From Hypomesus transpacificus (lineage: Eukaryota; Chordata; Actinopteri; Osmeriformes; Osmeridae), in the NCBI RefSeq assembly GCF_021917145.1, contig NC_061075.1, positions 1,912,215-1,976,214 on the forward strand: a stretch of 64,000 bases of DNA, written 5' to 3'. The position numbers and the translations under genes are program-made. This document shows positions 1 to 10,028 of this stretch, one piece after another. Numbering within the stretch: position 1 is the first letter of the stretch; every line of letters starts with the position of its first letter. The notes under the pieces were generated by a model that worked only from the letters and a program-made list of their open reading frames with translations, did no database searches and had not been told where the DNA came from.

Positions 1-194
1 CTGGTGGGTGCAGATGAGAGTGCATCGATAATTCTATGCACGTCCTTGCCATTTGCAGGCATCAGAAATGATGCCATCATTAGGATAAATCAACACACTG
101 GAAACTGGTATGACCACTGCATTAGAAACCACAGTATTGCAGTAGTTCTGACAAGTCATTACCATCCCGTGCATGTCCTAGGTCTACATCGCAG

Positions 195-711
195 ACTGGT
201 GTCCCTAATGACAGAAATGGAACGGAGCCAGGAGGACAGGGAGCAGGTGAACCGGCTTTGGGTCATCTTCATCTCAGGCCTGGAGAACATCCAACAGGAT
301 CTTCACAAGGCCAGTGACCTCATAAACCTCTTCCCCCTGTCCCAGAAGAAAGACCGTCGGGCACTGGTCAACACAGGGGTGTCAGATAGCGTTTCTGGCG
401 TGGCTGCACTCGCAGCCTCCGTTCAGACGCCCTGGCTGACTGTGCAAGTGGAGCAGAGCCCCGACCTGAAAACACACATCACTCAGGTGGACACTTTGCT
501 CAAAGAGATGCTGCAGAAAGTCAGTGTGCCATTCTGGTCAGTGGAGTCCACACAGCAGGCCTGGGTAGAGTCTGGATGTCAGGAGGACAGCCATGACAAT
601 CATGGCACTCTGGAGGAGATGATGGAGGTGGAATCACAAGACTCCAAGATGTCTGCATGTTGTCACCCACCAAACTGTAAACTCAGGTGCATGTTCTGTC
701 TACTACACTGA
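195..711 (+). CDS. RGS7BP/RGS9BP-family R7-RGS anchor protein, 3' part
   Basis: Only the 3' end is in the window; upstream exons lie to the left. The frame up to the TGA at 709-711 gives about 170 residues. The stretch NRLWVIFISGLENIQQDLHK, then LFPL and a NTGVSD motif, follows the order of the SNARE-like region of RGS9BP (R9AP); VSVPFWSV matches its later VNVPRW-type segment. These proteins tether R7-type RGS proteins (RGS6/7/9/11 with Gbeta5) to membranes and speed G-protein shut-off in photoreceptors and neurons. RGS9BP ends in a membrane helix; this one ends in a short cysteine-rich tail (CCHPPNCKLRCMFCLLH), as in palmitoylated RGS7BP, so lipid anchoring is inferred. The start at 195 is the likely splice acceptor (gcag before ACTGG); the open frame at 4-194 looks intronic. 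Which paralogue it is cannot be settled here. Confidence 0.6.
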
Positions 712-947
712 CTACAGATTACCAGAACATTCAAAGCTATTAGAACCGGTCCTTTAGTTCTGAGAAAGACATTTATACTTCAGTTGTTATTTTCTAGCAT
801 AAAACCCTTCTAGAGAACAGTGTAACATTTAATAACAGATTGACGCAAACAGTTAGCAAAAAGTTATATAATCTTGAGTACAAAAGTATGGATGTTAAAC
901 TGCAATAAAGCTAGACACATGATTGTATCAACATTAAAATCTTTATT
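712..947. other. Tail-to-tail 3' ends of the RGS-anchor gene and UBE2C
   Basis: The plus-strand gene has AATAAA at 904-909. The minus-strand UBE2C has its AATAAA (TTTATT on plus) at 942-947. Cleavage 10-30 bases beyond each signal would make the two mature 3' ends overlap. Confidence 0.55.
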
Positions 948-1083
948 CACACATCTCATACAAACATGTAAATACTGTACATACACATACCCAGTATTCA
1001 AATATACATAATTAGAAGCTGACACCACAGAGAGAAAGAGTTTGACAGATAACAGAAGAAAGAAAGTGTGGCTGTGGGGCAGC

Positions 1084-2204
1084 TCAGTTCTTGAAGGTTG
1101 AGTGCAAATGGGCTTTGAAGGCTAAGAGGGGAAAAATGCCATTAGATTTTGTTTTGTTCCCCTCACTGAATGGTTTGATCAAGGCACATTACATTTTTTA
1201 GATATGGCTGGCAATATGCTTGCTTACCTTCTTGGTTGTCCCAAAGCTCAGCTGCACCAGCATTTAATGGACTCTCATTATTGGGCTCTGGGAGTGTGTA
1301 AGGGAGAAAAATAATAAAGATTTTCCATACACATTCGACACAAGGTTCACCGAGATAAGTGTGTGTCGCTAAGTGGCAACAGATACATACCTCCTAGTAA
1401 ACTTTGGATGGAGAGGAGGATGGAGCGCACATCATACAGGGCTGACCACTTGTCTTTCAAGATGTCCAGACAGATAAAGCCTTGCTCGTCCACGTTAGGG
1501 TGGAAACAGGGGGTGATGAACTTCACCCGAGGGGCTTTGTATGGGTAGCCACTGGGAAACTCCAGTGACAGCTTGTACCTCAAGCCTTCATATACCTACA
1601 GTATATAGACATACACTGAGCATTCAGGGAGATGTGTCATGCACAATGATTATGTGGGATAAAGTACGAGTATAAGAGTAAGAAATGCCAAATGTATATA
1701 CACATCCCCGGAAATACCAAGAGAGTGTGCAACGAGGTAAACTGATTTAAGTGGAAATGAGCCATCTACCGTTGCTGGAGCGCCATGTATTGTTCCGATC
1801 CACTTGAAAAGATTGTCTGATTCTGGAAAGGCAGATATTCCCTTGTCTCCGGACATCTACAAAAACAATGCTACTATAAGAATGTGCAGTGTTTTGATGA
1901 ATAGACGTTAGACAATGTAACAAAGGAAGCATGCAAACGTAAGCTACATCCTTACCATAAGTGTCATCAGTTCTTGTTGAAGTCTGTGAGAGAGAAATAC
2001 ATTTAGTTTCGAGGCTAACATGAGGTGCAAGACGTTGCTAGTTTAACTGGGTTAATCATAAACGCCCATAGGTCATGTAAAACTCGCTAAACTAATCACC
2101 CACCTCTTGGAGACGGAGCCCTTGGCCGCACTGCCACCGGTTTCGTTGCCTTTCCGAGAGGTTGTTGATGAGGCTGCTGCGGGATCCATATTCTGAGAGG
2201 CCAT
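1084..2204 (-). CDS. ube2c: Ubiquitin-conjugating enzyme E2 C (UbcH10)
   Basis: E2 enzyme that works with the anaphase-promoting complex to start ubiquitin chains on cyclin B and securin, driving mitotic exit. Exons on the minus strand: 2104-2204, 1956-1983, 1770-1856, 1391-1595, 1228-1287, 1084-1121. All junctions are GT-AG and in phase; the total of 519 bases encodes 172 residues (human 179). The order is a disordered N-terminal extension, then [27 protein letters not shown], the HPNV motif and the active-site Cys114 in GFICLDIL, all typical of UBE2C. The C-terminal tail after AAELW differs from and is shorter than the mammalian one. The ATG at 2202-2204 is the first in the exon and matches the family start. 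Neighbouring DNTTIP1 is also its neighbour in human 20q13.12. Confidence 0.97.
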
Positions 2205-2890
2205 AGCTAGCTAGGTACAGTGCCGTAATTAAATTCTATGGAAGCAATGAAATCAAGATGAGTCACGAATGTATATCATTTAGAGCAAAGTTACTTTTAT
2301 TTACCCGAGTTAACTTGCATTACAGTTGGGTTTGCTAGCATGCATTTAACTGTCTAGGTGCAGTGCTAGCTAGCTACAGTACTGTAAAAACTAGTGCTAG
2401 CATTGTCAGTGTTAGTGATGGCTAGCTAGCTAGCTAGCTAACACAGCACAGTTAGTAGTACCTTGGCTGGGGTTTTTTAGAACACATTTAGTAACTACTA
2501 GCTAGAAAGCTGTCGTTTCAACGGTAACAAAGGGTTGCTAGACATCTGAAAACGCCACAACATATCTATCTAAACAACACATCCTAACCAATGTCGGAAA
2601 AGTAAATCGAGTCACTCAACACCGGCTAGCTAGCTCTAGCTAACACCGTACAATCAATTCCAAGATCCCTTTTGCTGTTTGTTGGTTGTACGCATGAGCT
2701 AGTAAAGCAGTGCTTGCTTTAACAAATCTGCAGCTACATTTTTATAGTTAATTTCGGTTTCATAGATTAAATAATCTGACACCGTATCTTTAATTCAGAT
2801 GTAATACTTGCCTAATAAATCTGATCAGACGTCACCTCCCGAGTCCTGACTGTTGCAGTAAAAATTTCAAACTGAGTTTATCCCGCCCCC
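2205..2890 (-). promoter_or_regulatory. UBE2C 5' region with CHR/E2F-like promoter and probable 5'UTR intron
   Basis: On the minus strand a GGCGGGA E2F/CDE-like box (plus 2881-2887) is followed 9 bases later by TTTGAA, the CHR core (plus TTCAAA 2866-2871). This arrangement is known in cell-cycle genes repressed by DREAM/MuvB, UBE2C among them. A possible 5'UTR exon ends at 2812 with a GC donor (AG|gcaagt) and joins an acceptor (ttccatag) at about 2237, 33 bases before the ATG. The putative intron holds CTAG-type tetranucleotide runs (for example 2418-2440). Exon limits are inferred. Confidence 0.45.
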
Positions 2891-4042
2891 CTGTTTAAAC
2901 TTGCTTTCAGAAAACGGTCCCTCCAATCGCAACATCAGGTTTGAACAAAGCACAGCCTTGGCAACCATTTGGGAGAATGCGGTTAACTACACAACTTCCA
3001 TGATTGGTGTAAACTCAACTCACGAGTCAGAAGTTGCTGCATGTCTTAGAAGGTGTCTTTGGAGGATTGATTTCAACATATTCATAATAATTTAATTTAT
3101 TATGTCTATGGATTTCCAATCTGATTTAATGAAGCGTATCCAGGAAACTCGATCTAATCTGCAACATGTCTGCCGAATCAAATAATCTGGCAGACAAATG
3201 AATGAAACAAATTTAAAGGAGTCTTTAATTGTTTTCTATTAGTGGTTGCCAGCGTTCAACCATTATTTGCGATATTTGCTCTCTAAAAACTGGAGCTAGC
3301 ATAAATGTTGAAAAATACAATTCATATAGCTACAAGTGATTAAGTTACAAATCAATTATCAATGTACAGATCATTTATCATATCAGGCCCTGGAGAAAAA
3401 AAGTTATTACAAAAAACCCTACATCAATGACAACAAATGGTTTTACACTCAAGGGGTTAGGGACACACTTCCATGCCAGACAAATGTGATTACATTCTAT
3501 TTCTGTAAACAATAGAATAACTTTAATATTCTTGATAAATTCTCTGATCTGGCACACAAACTCAACATAATACAATCCCACAACCGTCTTTTGAACATAG
3601 CCAATACAAATAAAGTTCCAAATTTGATACATTCCATTTTGGAGTTTTAAGTCACTGCAAATAATAAAGCACCTTATATTGTTTAGACAGATGTACTACA
3701 CGACTGCTAGGCTGCAAAGAACATTTTAAGTGGACTTAAAAATTAAATAAAAAAGCAAAATAAAAGAGACATTATTACTGGGTACTCTCATAAACATGCA
3801 GACTGAGGAATAGGCACAACATTTTACAAATGACAAAGGGCCAATAGCACCCTCTGTTGCTGCTACAGTACCGTGGTCTGTTAGTATGAGGTGATGGACG
3901 ACAATGTGCACATTATGGCTCTGATCACTGGCTGTATACGATCCACCACAGTATCCAAAGCACTACCTACAGATAAGACTAGACAATGTTGTTCCTCTTT
4001 GTGACTTAATAGGATCCAGCTTCAGTTTGGTTCTCTTTGGAT
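2891..4042. other. Intergenic; DNTTIP1 3'UTR and UBE2C upstream
   Basis: AT-rich with no conserved frame. The DNTTIP1 3'UTR runs leftward from 4042. The first clear minus-strand AATAAA I see is at about 3096-3101, giving a 3'UTR of roughly 950 bases, but an earlier variant signal may be used. Confidence 0.4.
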
Positions 4043-7000
4043 CTATTCCTTCTCTGACCTCTGGGCGTCCATGGCCTTCTGCATCTTCTCAATCATCCAC
4101 CCTGGTACTGTAAAAGGCTTCAGCTCATCCATTTTCAGGTCAGGACCGTCTCTGAAATTTGCAGAATTTTTGATTATCTGAAATTCACAAAATTTGAGAG
4201 ACTACAATGCTGTCATGACTATGATTTGACTTCTGGGAAACAGATGATACGTGTATGTTTTTTTTAAAAACATACACGTATCATCTGTGTATTGCAGAAG
4301 GTCAAAAGACCAACGTGTTTTACTCACTTGTAGTCGTCACTCCGAGACAGGTCTTGAACATCGTCTTCAATAAGGAGGTAGGCCTAAAACAATGTCGAGG
4401 GCAGATATTGTTGAATACGCCTGAATGGCTCCACTAGGTCGTTGTAAGGCTGAGCGCTTACCATCTTTCCCCCTGTGGCTCTCATGTGCTGCCTCTCTGC
4501 TAGCCAGTGTTTGTCCTGGGCATCGGCAGCATACTGAAACAGCCAAACACAAAACAGTTGACCAACAGCAAACCACTGCTTGACATCCAAACACCTGAAC
4601 GTCCTGTGGGTTGTATATGAATCAAAGGCGCTAGCCAGGTGTCTACCTTGAAGAGATCAGCATGTTTAATGTAGATTCTCCCCCTGGTGCCACCCATTCC
4701 TAGAGCCCTGCATGAGAACAAAGATTAGGCCGTGCTGTCAGAAACGACAAGCACACATGGTGTTTGTAGGTTGTGCACAATAGAACACCACCAGTAGTGA
4801 ACCTACTTATTAGCCCGTGACCCAAGAACAAATGTGCTGCCATCGTTCAGTCGTGAGGGGTCCCACTACAAAACAGGATACCAGACAGTGTCACGGGGGG
4901 GGGGAAAAAGGCTATCAGGACGATCATGTCCCGTTTCCAAGGTCATTTATGAAGAGCTATGCCATTTACCCAGCGGCACAATGACAAGGTAATAACACAA
5001 TAAGGACAACACAAACCTTTGGTCCGTCACGCTTTACTGGCTCTGAGGTCTTAGGTTTAGGCCTACAGGAGAGGAAAACAGGCTTGGTAAACATGGGAGT
5101 CAGGGGGCAGGCACGGTACTGCTGCCTATTCTTACAACAGCATCAGTCACACTATAAACGTGAACGTAGACATTCCAGACAGTGTTTTGATGGGGTAATG
5201 AAGACTTCCTTTTGAGGAAATACTAACGCGTTACTAAATGTGGCAGGTCTGTCATAAGAAACTGTGGGTGCATTTGGACGTCCTTTCCTCTGAAATTGAA
5301 ACACAAGACAGGGCCATAAGTTTTAGTTGCTTTGGATTCCAGACAATAAATAATCTATTCGACAGGGTGAGCTGGTCAGTTTAGCTTGTCTAACAGACCT
5401 ACCTTTTTTAGAACGGGGCTGCCCCTCTGACTGGAGTCATCCTCTATTGGTCGTGGACGCTTTCCAGAGAAGAGAAGAGGGGAAAAAAGACAAAATGATT
5501 AGTGACGCGAAAGTAATAACAGTACCACTCAATTACTCTCCAGAAAGAGTATTATTGTACTGTATTTTCGTTCCAGTCTTAGGGCACAACACCGGTTTTA
5601 CAACTATTTCTAAGATTTTTTTAAACAGAACAATAGTTATTTTAAATATTGAACCTACTTTAACTGAGGGCTCCAGACCAGGTTTTGCAGCTGGCTTCTC
5701 CCCATCTGAGAAAAGCTGCTTGGCCTGAAGATGCACAGGAAACGAGCATTACTCACAACTTCTCCTGATGTTAACCACACATAATCACACAAGAGTGACA
5801 TCTAAAAGAGCCCATGTATCACACTCACATTTTCCAGACAATTACGACAGGCTTCTTTTATCAGATGATCCGTCTGCACGTCCTCTCCAACGTTCTCTTT
5901 TACGTTGCTGGCTGCTTTCTCAAAGAACTGTAAAAGACAAGGCAATACTGTAAAAAGAAAGACACATCGGCATGAATGTGAAGCATACTAGATTATTTGG
6001 CCATACAGGGCACCTCTTGCTTTTCAGAAGGGATGTCATTACAGTATAATACAGCAACCAAAATCACACTTTACACCAAAAATATGGGCTTCCCTACTCG
6101 GTTAAACATTTTTACGCAATGCATATATTTGTATCTTTATCTCAGCAGACAAATCCAACTACTCACCCTCATGTATTTCCTGAAGACTGCCATGATATCC
6201 TCATTAAAGCTGGGCTGTAACACTGTTCTCAGCAGGTCCATAGATATGACAGGATCTGTGTAACTTGAGGCACAAAAGGCACACACTCCTTCAAGACATC
6301 TTCAATACCCTAAATCTGATTTAGATGTAAATCCTTATGATTAAAGCATCTCACTTCAACATTGACTAAATTTACTTGCACAAAATGTTCCGTTTTTGCC
6401 CATATTCCCAAAAGGCCAGTATTCCTACTTTAAATGGCAAATGAAAAGGAATATTCAAATTGTACCGTTTAAATGCAGCCATGCACACTCTGATTAACTT
6501 AATGTACTAGACTTTTATGTTTAGAAAGGCTACAATAGTGTGCATGTAAATATATGTTGGTCCATTTGCATCAATAAAGCAGTTTGTCAGCCAACTAATT
6601 TACCTTACAGTCATCTGAGATCGCCGCCCCCTTCGATGAACCTGTCTGTGTTTGATCATGATATTCCAAGGATTCTGCAAAGGGATAAAAAAACATTGGC
6701 TAAATAGTTCAGTTTAAATACTCATCATTGCTCTGTGGCATAGTATTGCTATTTCATAAGCTTCATTAAATGCAGTGATAATCTTCACTCAGTCTAACTA
6801 GTACCCCAACTCCGTCAATAGCGAAAGTCTACGGTTTTACCAACACTTCTGGTAGATCTAACCACATCATACAGGATATGAAGGCCGGAGTTGACACTAG
6901 CTAAATGTGATGTTAACGTCTGATGCTTCGTGGCTCGGTGCACGACTTACTATCAGAGATCATTTACAGGTAGCCAGCCTAGTGGCCAGTTCAGTGTTTT

Positions 7001-7106
7001 GGGTATCAAACCAGGATGACAGCGCACTCACCATTGCTTGTATCGGCTGTTCAACAGCATCTTGCTGGAGCCAGTCCCTGCGTCCCTCACTTCGATGGGC
7101 ACCCAT
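4043..7106 (-). CDS. dnttip1: Deoxynucleotidyltransferase terminal-interacting protein 1
   Basis: Scaffold subunit of the mitotic deacetylase complex (MiDAC) with HDAC1/2 and MIDEAS; nuclear. Exons: 7032-7106, 6604-6674, 6167-6263, 5829-5927, 5659-5724, 5403-5459, 5224-5289, 5017-5049, 4807-4865, 4647-4707, 4462-4533, 4328-4383, 4043-4151 (306 residues; human 329). The N-terminal dimerisation part includes NPWNIMIKHRQV, ISMDLL and LQPSFNEDI. A basic middle (RPRPIEDD, RKGRPN) leads to the C-terminal SKI/SNO/DAC-like DNA-binding domain (FVLGSRANK, ALGMGGTRGRIYIKH, YAADAQDKHWL, ATGGKM). One junction is unsure: the exon ending at 5224 joins in frame only to an acceptor at 5049, but homology suggests that a few more residues (PKPK) starting at 5062 are coding. 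The other junctions are in phase. Confidence 0.94.
4240..4288. repeat. 23-bp perfect inverted repeat with 3-base loop
   Basis: Arms 4240-4262 and 4266-4288 are exact reverse complements (ACAGATGATACGTGTATG plus TTTTT), separated by TTT. It lies inside the 176-base DNTTIP1 intron 4152-4327 and would form a strong hairpin in DNA or in the pre-mRNA. Confidence 0.9.
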
Positions 7107-7570
7107 TTGTTGTGGACTGAGACTATATGGTAAATAAAAGTAAAAGCACTGATCGACGTCTGTCAACCAGCTTAGATACCAGCCTAAAAGTGGATCGCTA
7201 AATGTACACGTATAGAAAACAACACAAGCTAGCTAGCTAGCTAGCGCACCTACTTTAACGTGGGGTTCCTGATGCTGAAGTTTAGTCAGCGCGAGCGGGC
7301 AGGTAGCTAGCTAGCTATCTAGCCCTGTTGACCTATCAAAAATCACTTACAGTTTACGCTTATCTGATCGTATCCTATCAAAATGCTTTTTTATAACTTT
7401 GGAGAGAATGCAATCCAATTTTGCAATATTCAAGCAGTTAACTAGATTACCTGTTACAGGAAAATTGTTTACTAGAGCAGTGAGTACTGTACACGGTTTA
7501 GGAAAACCTGTTTAGTTGACATGCAACTCTGGCAGTGTCAAGAAAACGTCTAAGGCGCATGCGCAACGAG
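7107..7570 (-). promoter_or_regulatory. DNTTIP1 upstream region with NRF1-like site
   Basis: A GCGCATGCGCA palindrome at 7555-7565 fits the NRF1 consensus, common in TATA-less housekeeping promoters. It is 450 bases upstream of the DNTTIP1 ATG, so a longer 5'UTR or a 5' intron would be needed. CTAG-type tetranucleotide repeats lie at 7229-7245 and 7302-7317. Confidence 0.35.
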
Positions 7571-10028
7571 AAAGTGGGCATGTCCTGCAAGCAAAGATTT
7601 GTGAACCAATATTCAGCCATCTTTGTAGAGGCATCAGTGTGGCATGGTGCAATAAAGGCTAAATCATTTTTATTCTTACGTCTCTCAGCATTAAGGAAAA
7701 CATTTGGACTAATCTTAACATTATTAAAATGATTATTTACTATATCAGACAGTAAAGTGAATTATTAAATGTCAAATGTTTCTAAATATCAAATTCCCCC
7801 CCCCCCCCCCCCCCCCCCCCCCAGATTTCAGCAGGTCGGATAGACTAAAAACTACAGTAAGCTAGTTTATTAGAAACTCATTTGACACATTTTACTGGGA
7901 GCAAATGTGATCCAGTGAATCGTTCTGCAAGTTTGAAAAGAGAATGCCACAACATTGATCATCTACGGAGAAGACCAAGGATATGAATTCAATGAGCACA
8001 GATAGTATATTTACATTCACTTTCTTCTTGCCAATAAGAATAACATTTAAAAAAAACATTCATGGTATAACAAAAGATAATAAATGACCATTAGAGTTTA
8101 AACAGATATAATGAAGGATAAATAAATGTCATACTGTATGAAAAACTGTATGAACTGATTCAGCAATAAAAACATTTTATGAGTGTCAAACGTATCATGC
8201 AAAACAAATAATTCAAAGACAAAACTGATTTTTTTTTTACAAAAAAAAAGATAATTATAAAAATAAATTTGAGGAGTAATTTGTAACCTTCTGCATTACT
8301 GATGCAATCATACATAATTCTACTTTTAGGTACTAGAGATTTTTAATAACACTTTGGTTTAGTTTAAAACAATTTCTATGTAATAAACTGTATAATACAT
8401 AAACAGATTTATTTTTAAAAGTTATGTTAAATTAAATCAATTTTAAAAAGCATTGATGAACATACGACATACAATTAATTGTTTTTATCATCAGAGCTCA
8501 ATCCTATTGTGTAGCATTGAGGAAAATTAACACATACTTCATACCAATTCTCTGTACAATATTTACAATAGTTTGCTGGTGACAGAAATTCACTAACATC
8601 TGGGCATGTGATTTGTTCTCAATGATAATATGGAGAAGCGTGAGTGGCTAAAGGTTATAGGGCACAATGCCTTATCGACCAATCGGACCAAGACAACCAT
8701 CATAACACAATTTCAACAGTACCACACTAATCCAAATCTCTCCTGCACCATGCTAGTCATTCTAGTTCTGAACCTCACTTGTCAGTATGGGGCAAAGGCA
8801 AAGAGATGATGTTTTCTGTGAAACTACATCTAAGCTCATTATACACGCACTCAGGCTATAGATGACTGTATGCAGAGTCTGCTTTGCATGGAATAGTAGT
8901 TTACTAGAACAAAGCCGAAGTTTAAATACAATGTAATGATGGAAGAATTGTACAAATAGAGGTTTTGTATTCCCCCCCACCCAACATAAATATTTTCTCA
9001 ACTCACTAAAGTCTCCAGACCAACCATGTTGTCATTTACTCTCAATTCTACATTCATTGTGCTGCCCAGTGATGCGTTCGAATCTCATACTGGTGTAAAC
9101 ATCGGAAACAAATACAAATTTGAATGGATGGATTAGAAAATGCCACTACTTAACAAACTAGTCTACTCAACAATGTGACAACCAACATCGGCTGAAAATA
9201 ATCACATTTAAGCATGTTTGCTACCGGTGGCTTAAGAGCATTTCATAGCTTAACACTCTCTAGAGTTATTGAAGCCTGTTCATCCTTTTACAAACTGTCC
9301 ACAGAAACAATAAAACACATAAAGCAACATCATGCCAGGGGTACTGGACTCAGCCTTCCTTAATCAACTGCAGATATGGAGGTTCAAGGATGACTTGGCC
9401 GATGTGAAATTCTCCAAATCTAGTCTACAGTAAACGTGACCTGCATAGCATAATAAATCTAGCGATGTCTTCCATCTTAGATTGCTTCGACTGTAACAAT
9501 GGGCCTAGACGTTACATGTATGTACAAGGATCACAACTAAAAGTGTTTGTAGGCTTAAGGGGGTAGAAACATAGCTGCCTTATCACCAAACACTACAACT
9601 CCCTTCTGTACCAAGGTATCATAGGATTGAGGGAATTTGAGCAAAACAATGACAAACAATTCCTCTTTTTACCAACAGAAAAACACAACCTCCAGCAAGC
9701 ATTGCACTGTCAGAAGGCCAAAGAAGGAGGACCAGAATTACCCAATTATTACCGACTACAACAGCAACATATACCAAAATAACCTTAGCAAACCGCTACA
9801 ACTACGTTATTAAAAGCAACAAGAACTACCACAGTAAATAACAAGGAGAATCTGTAAAACCCAGTATAACTATTTTTAAATAGTCGAGGCAGAGAAAGTA
9901 AACAGATTAAAGAGGGGGTCCCCCTACTTTGTAGGCCACCCTTTGAAGGCAGTCCAGGGCTGAACCCTCCCCCCCCTCCCCCCGTCAGCACCAATACAGA
10001 GGCTCACCACTTAACCCCCCCCGGCTTC
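7571..10028. other. PCIF1 3'UTR and intergenic DNA
   Basis: No coding frame is supported. A pure C run of about 27 bases sits at 7796-7822. Minus-strand poly(A) signals appear as TTTATT at 8408-8413 and 7866-7871, so the PCIF1 3'UTR is probably 1.6-2.2 kb and occupies most of this stretch. Confidence 0.5.

Noticed and set aside
4-194. Open frame upstream of the RGS-anchor exon as coding
   Set aside because: It has no similarity to the family and is followed by a plausible acceptor at 191-194; likely intron.
2901-3095. Small plus-strand frame
   Set aside because: Low-complexity AT-rich region, no motif, no splice context.
7535-7732. Basic 65-residue frame near the NRF1-like site
   Set aside because: No family features; falls in promoter/3'UTR sequence.
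7796-7822. Poly-C run as a functional element
   Set aside because: A homopolymer in a 3'UTR or spacer, length unreliable.
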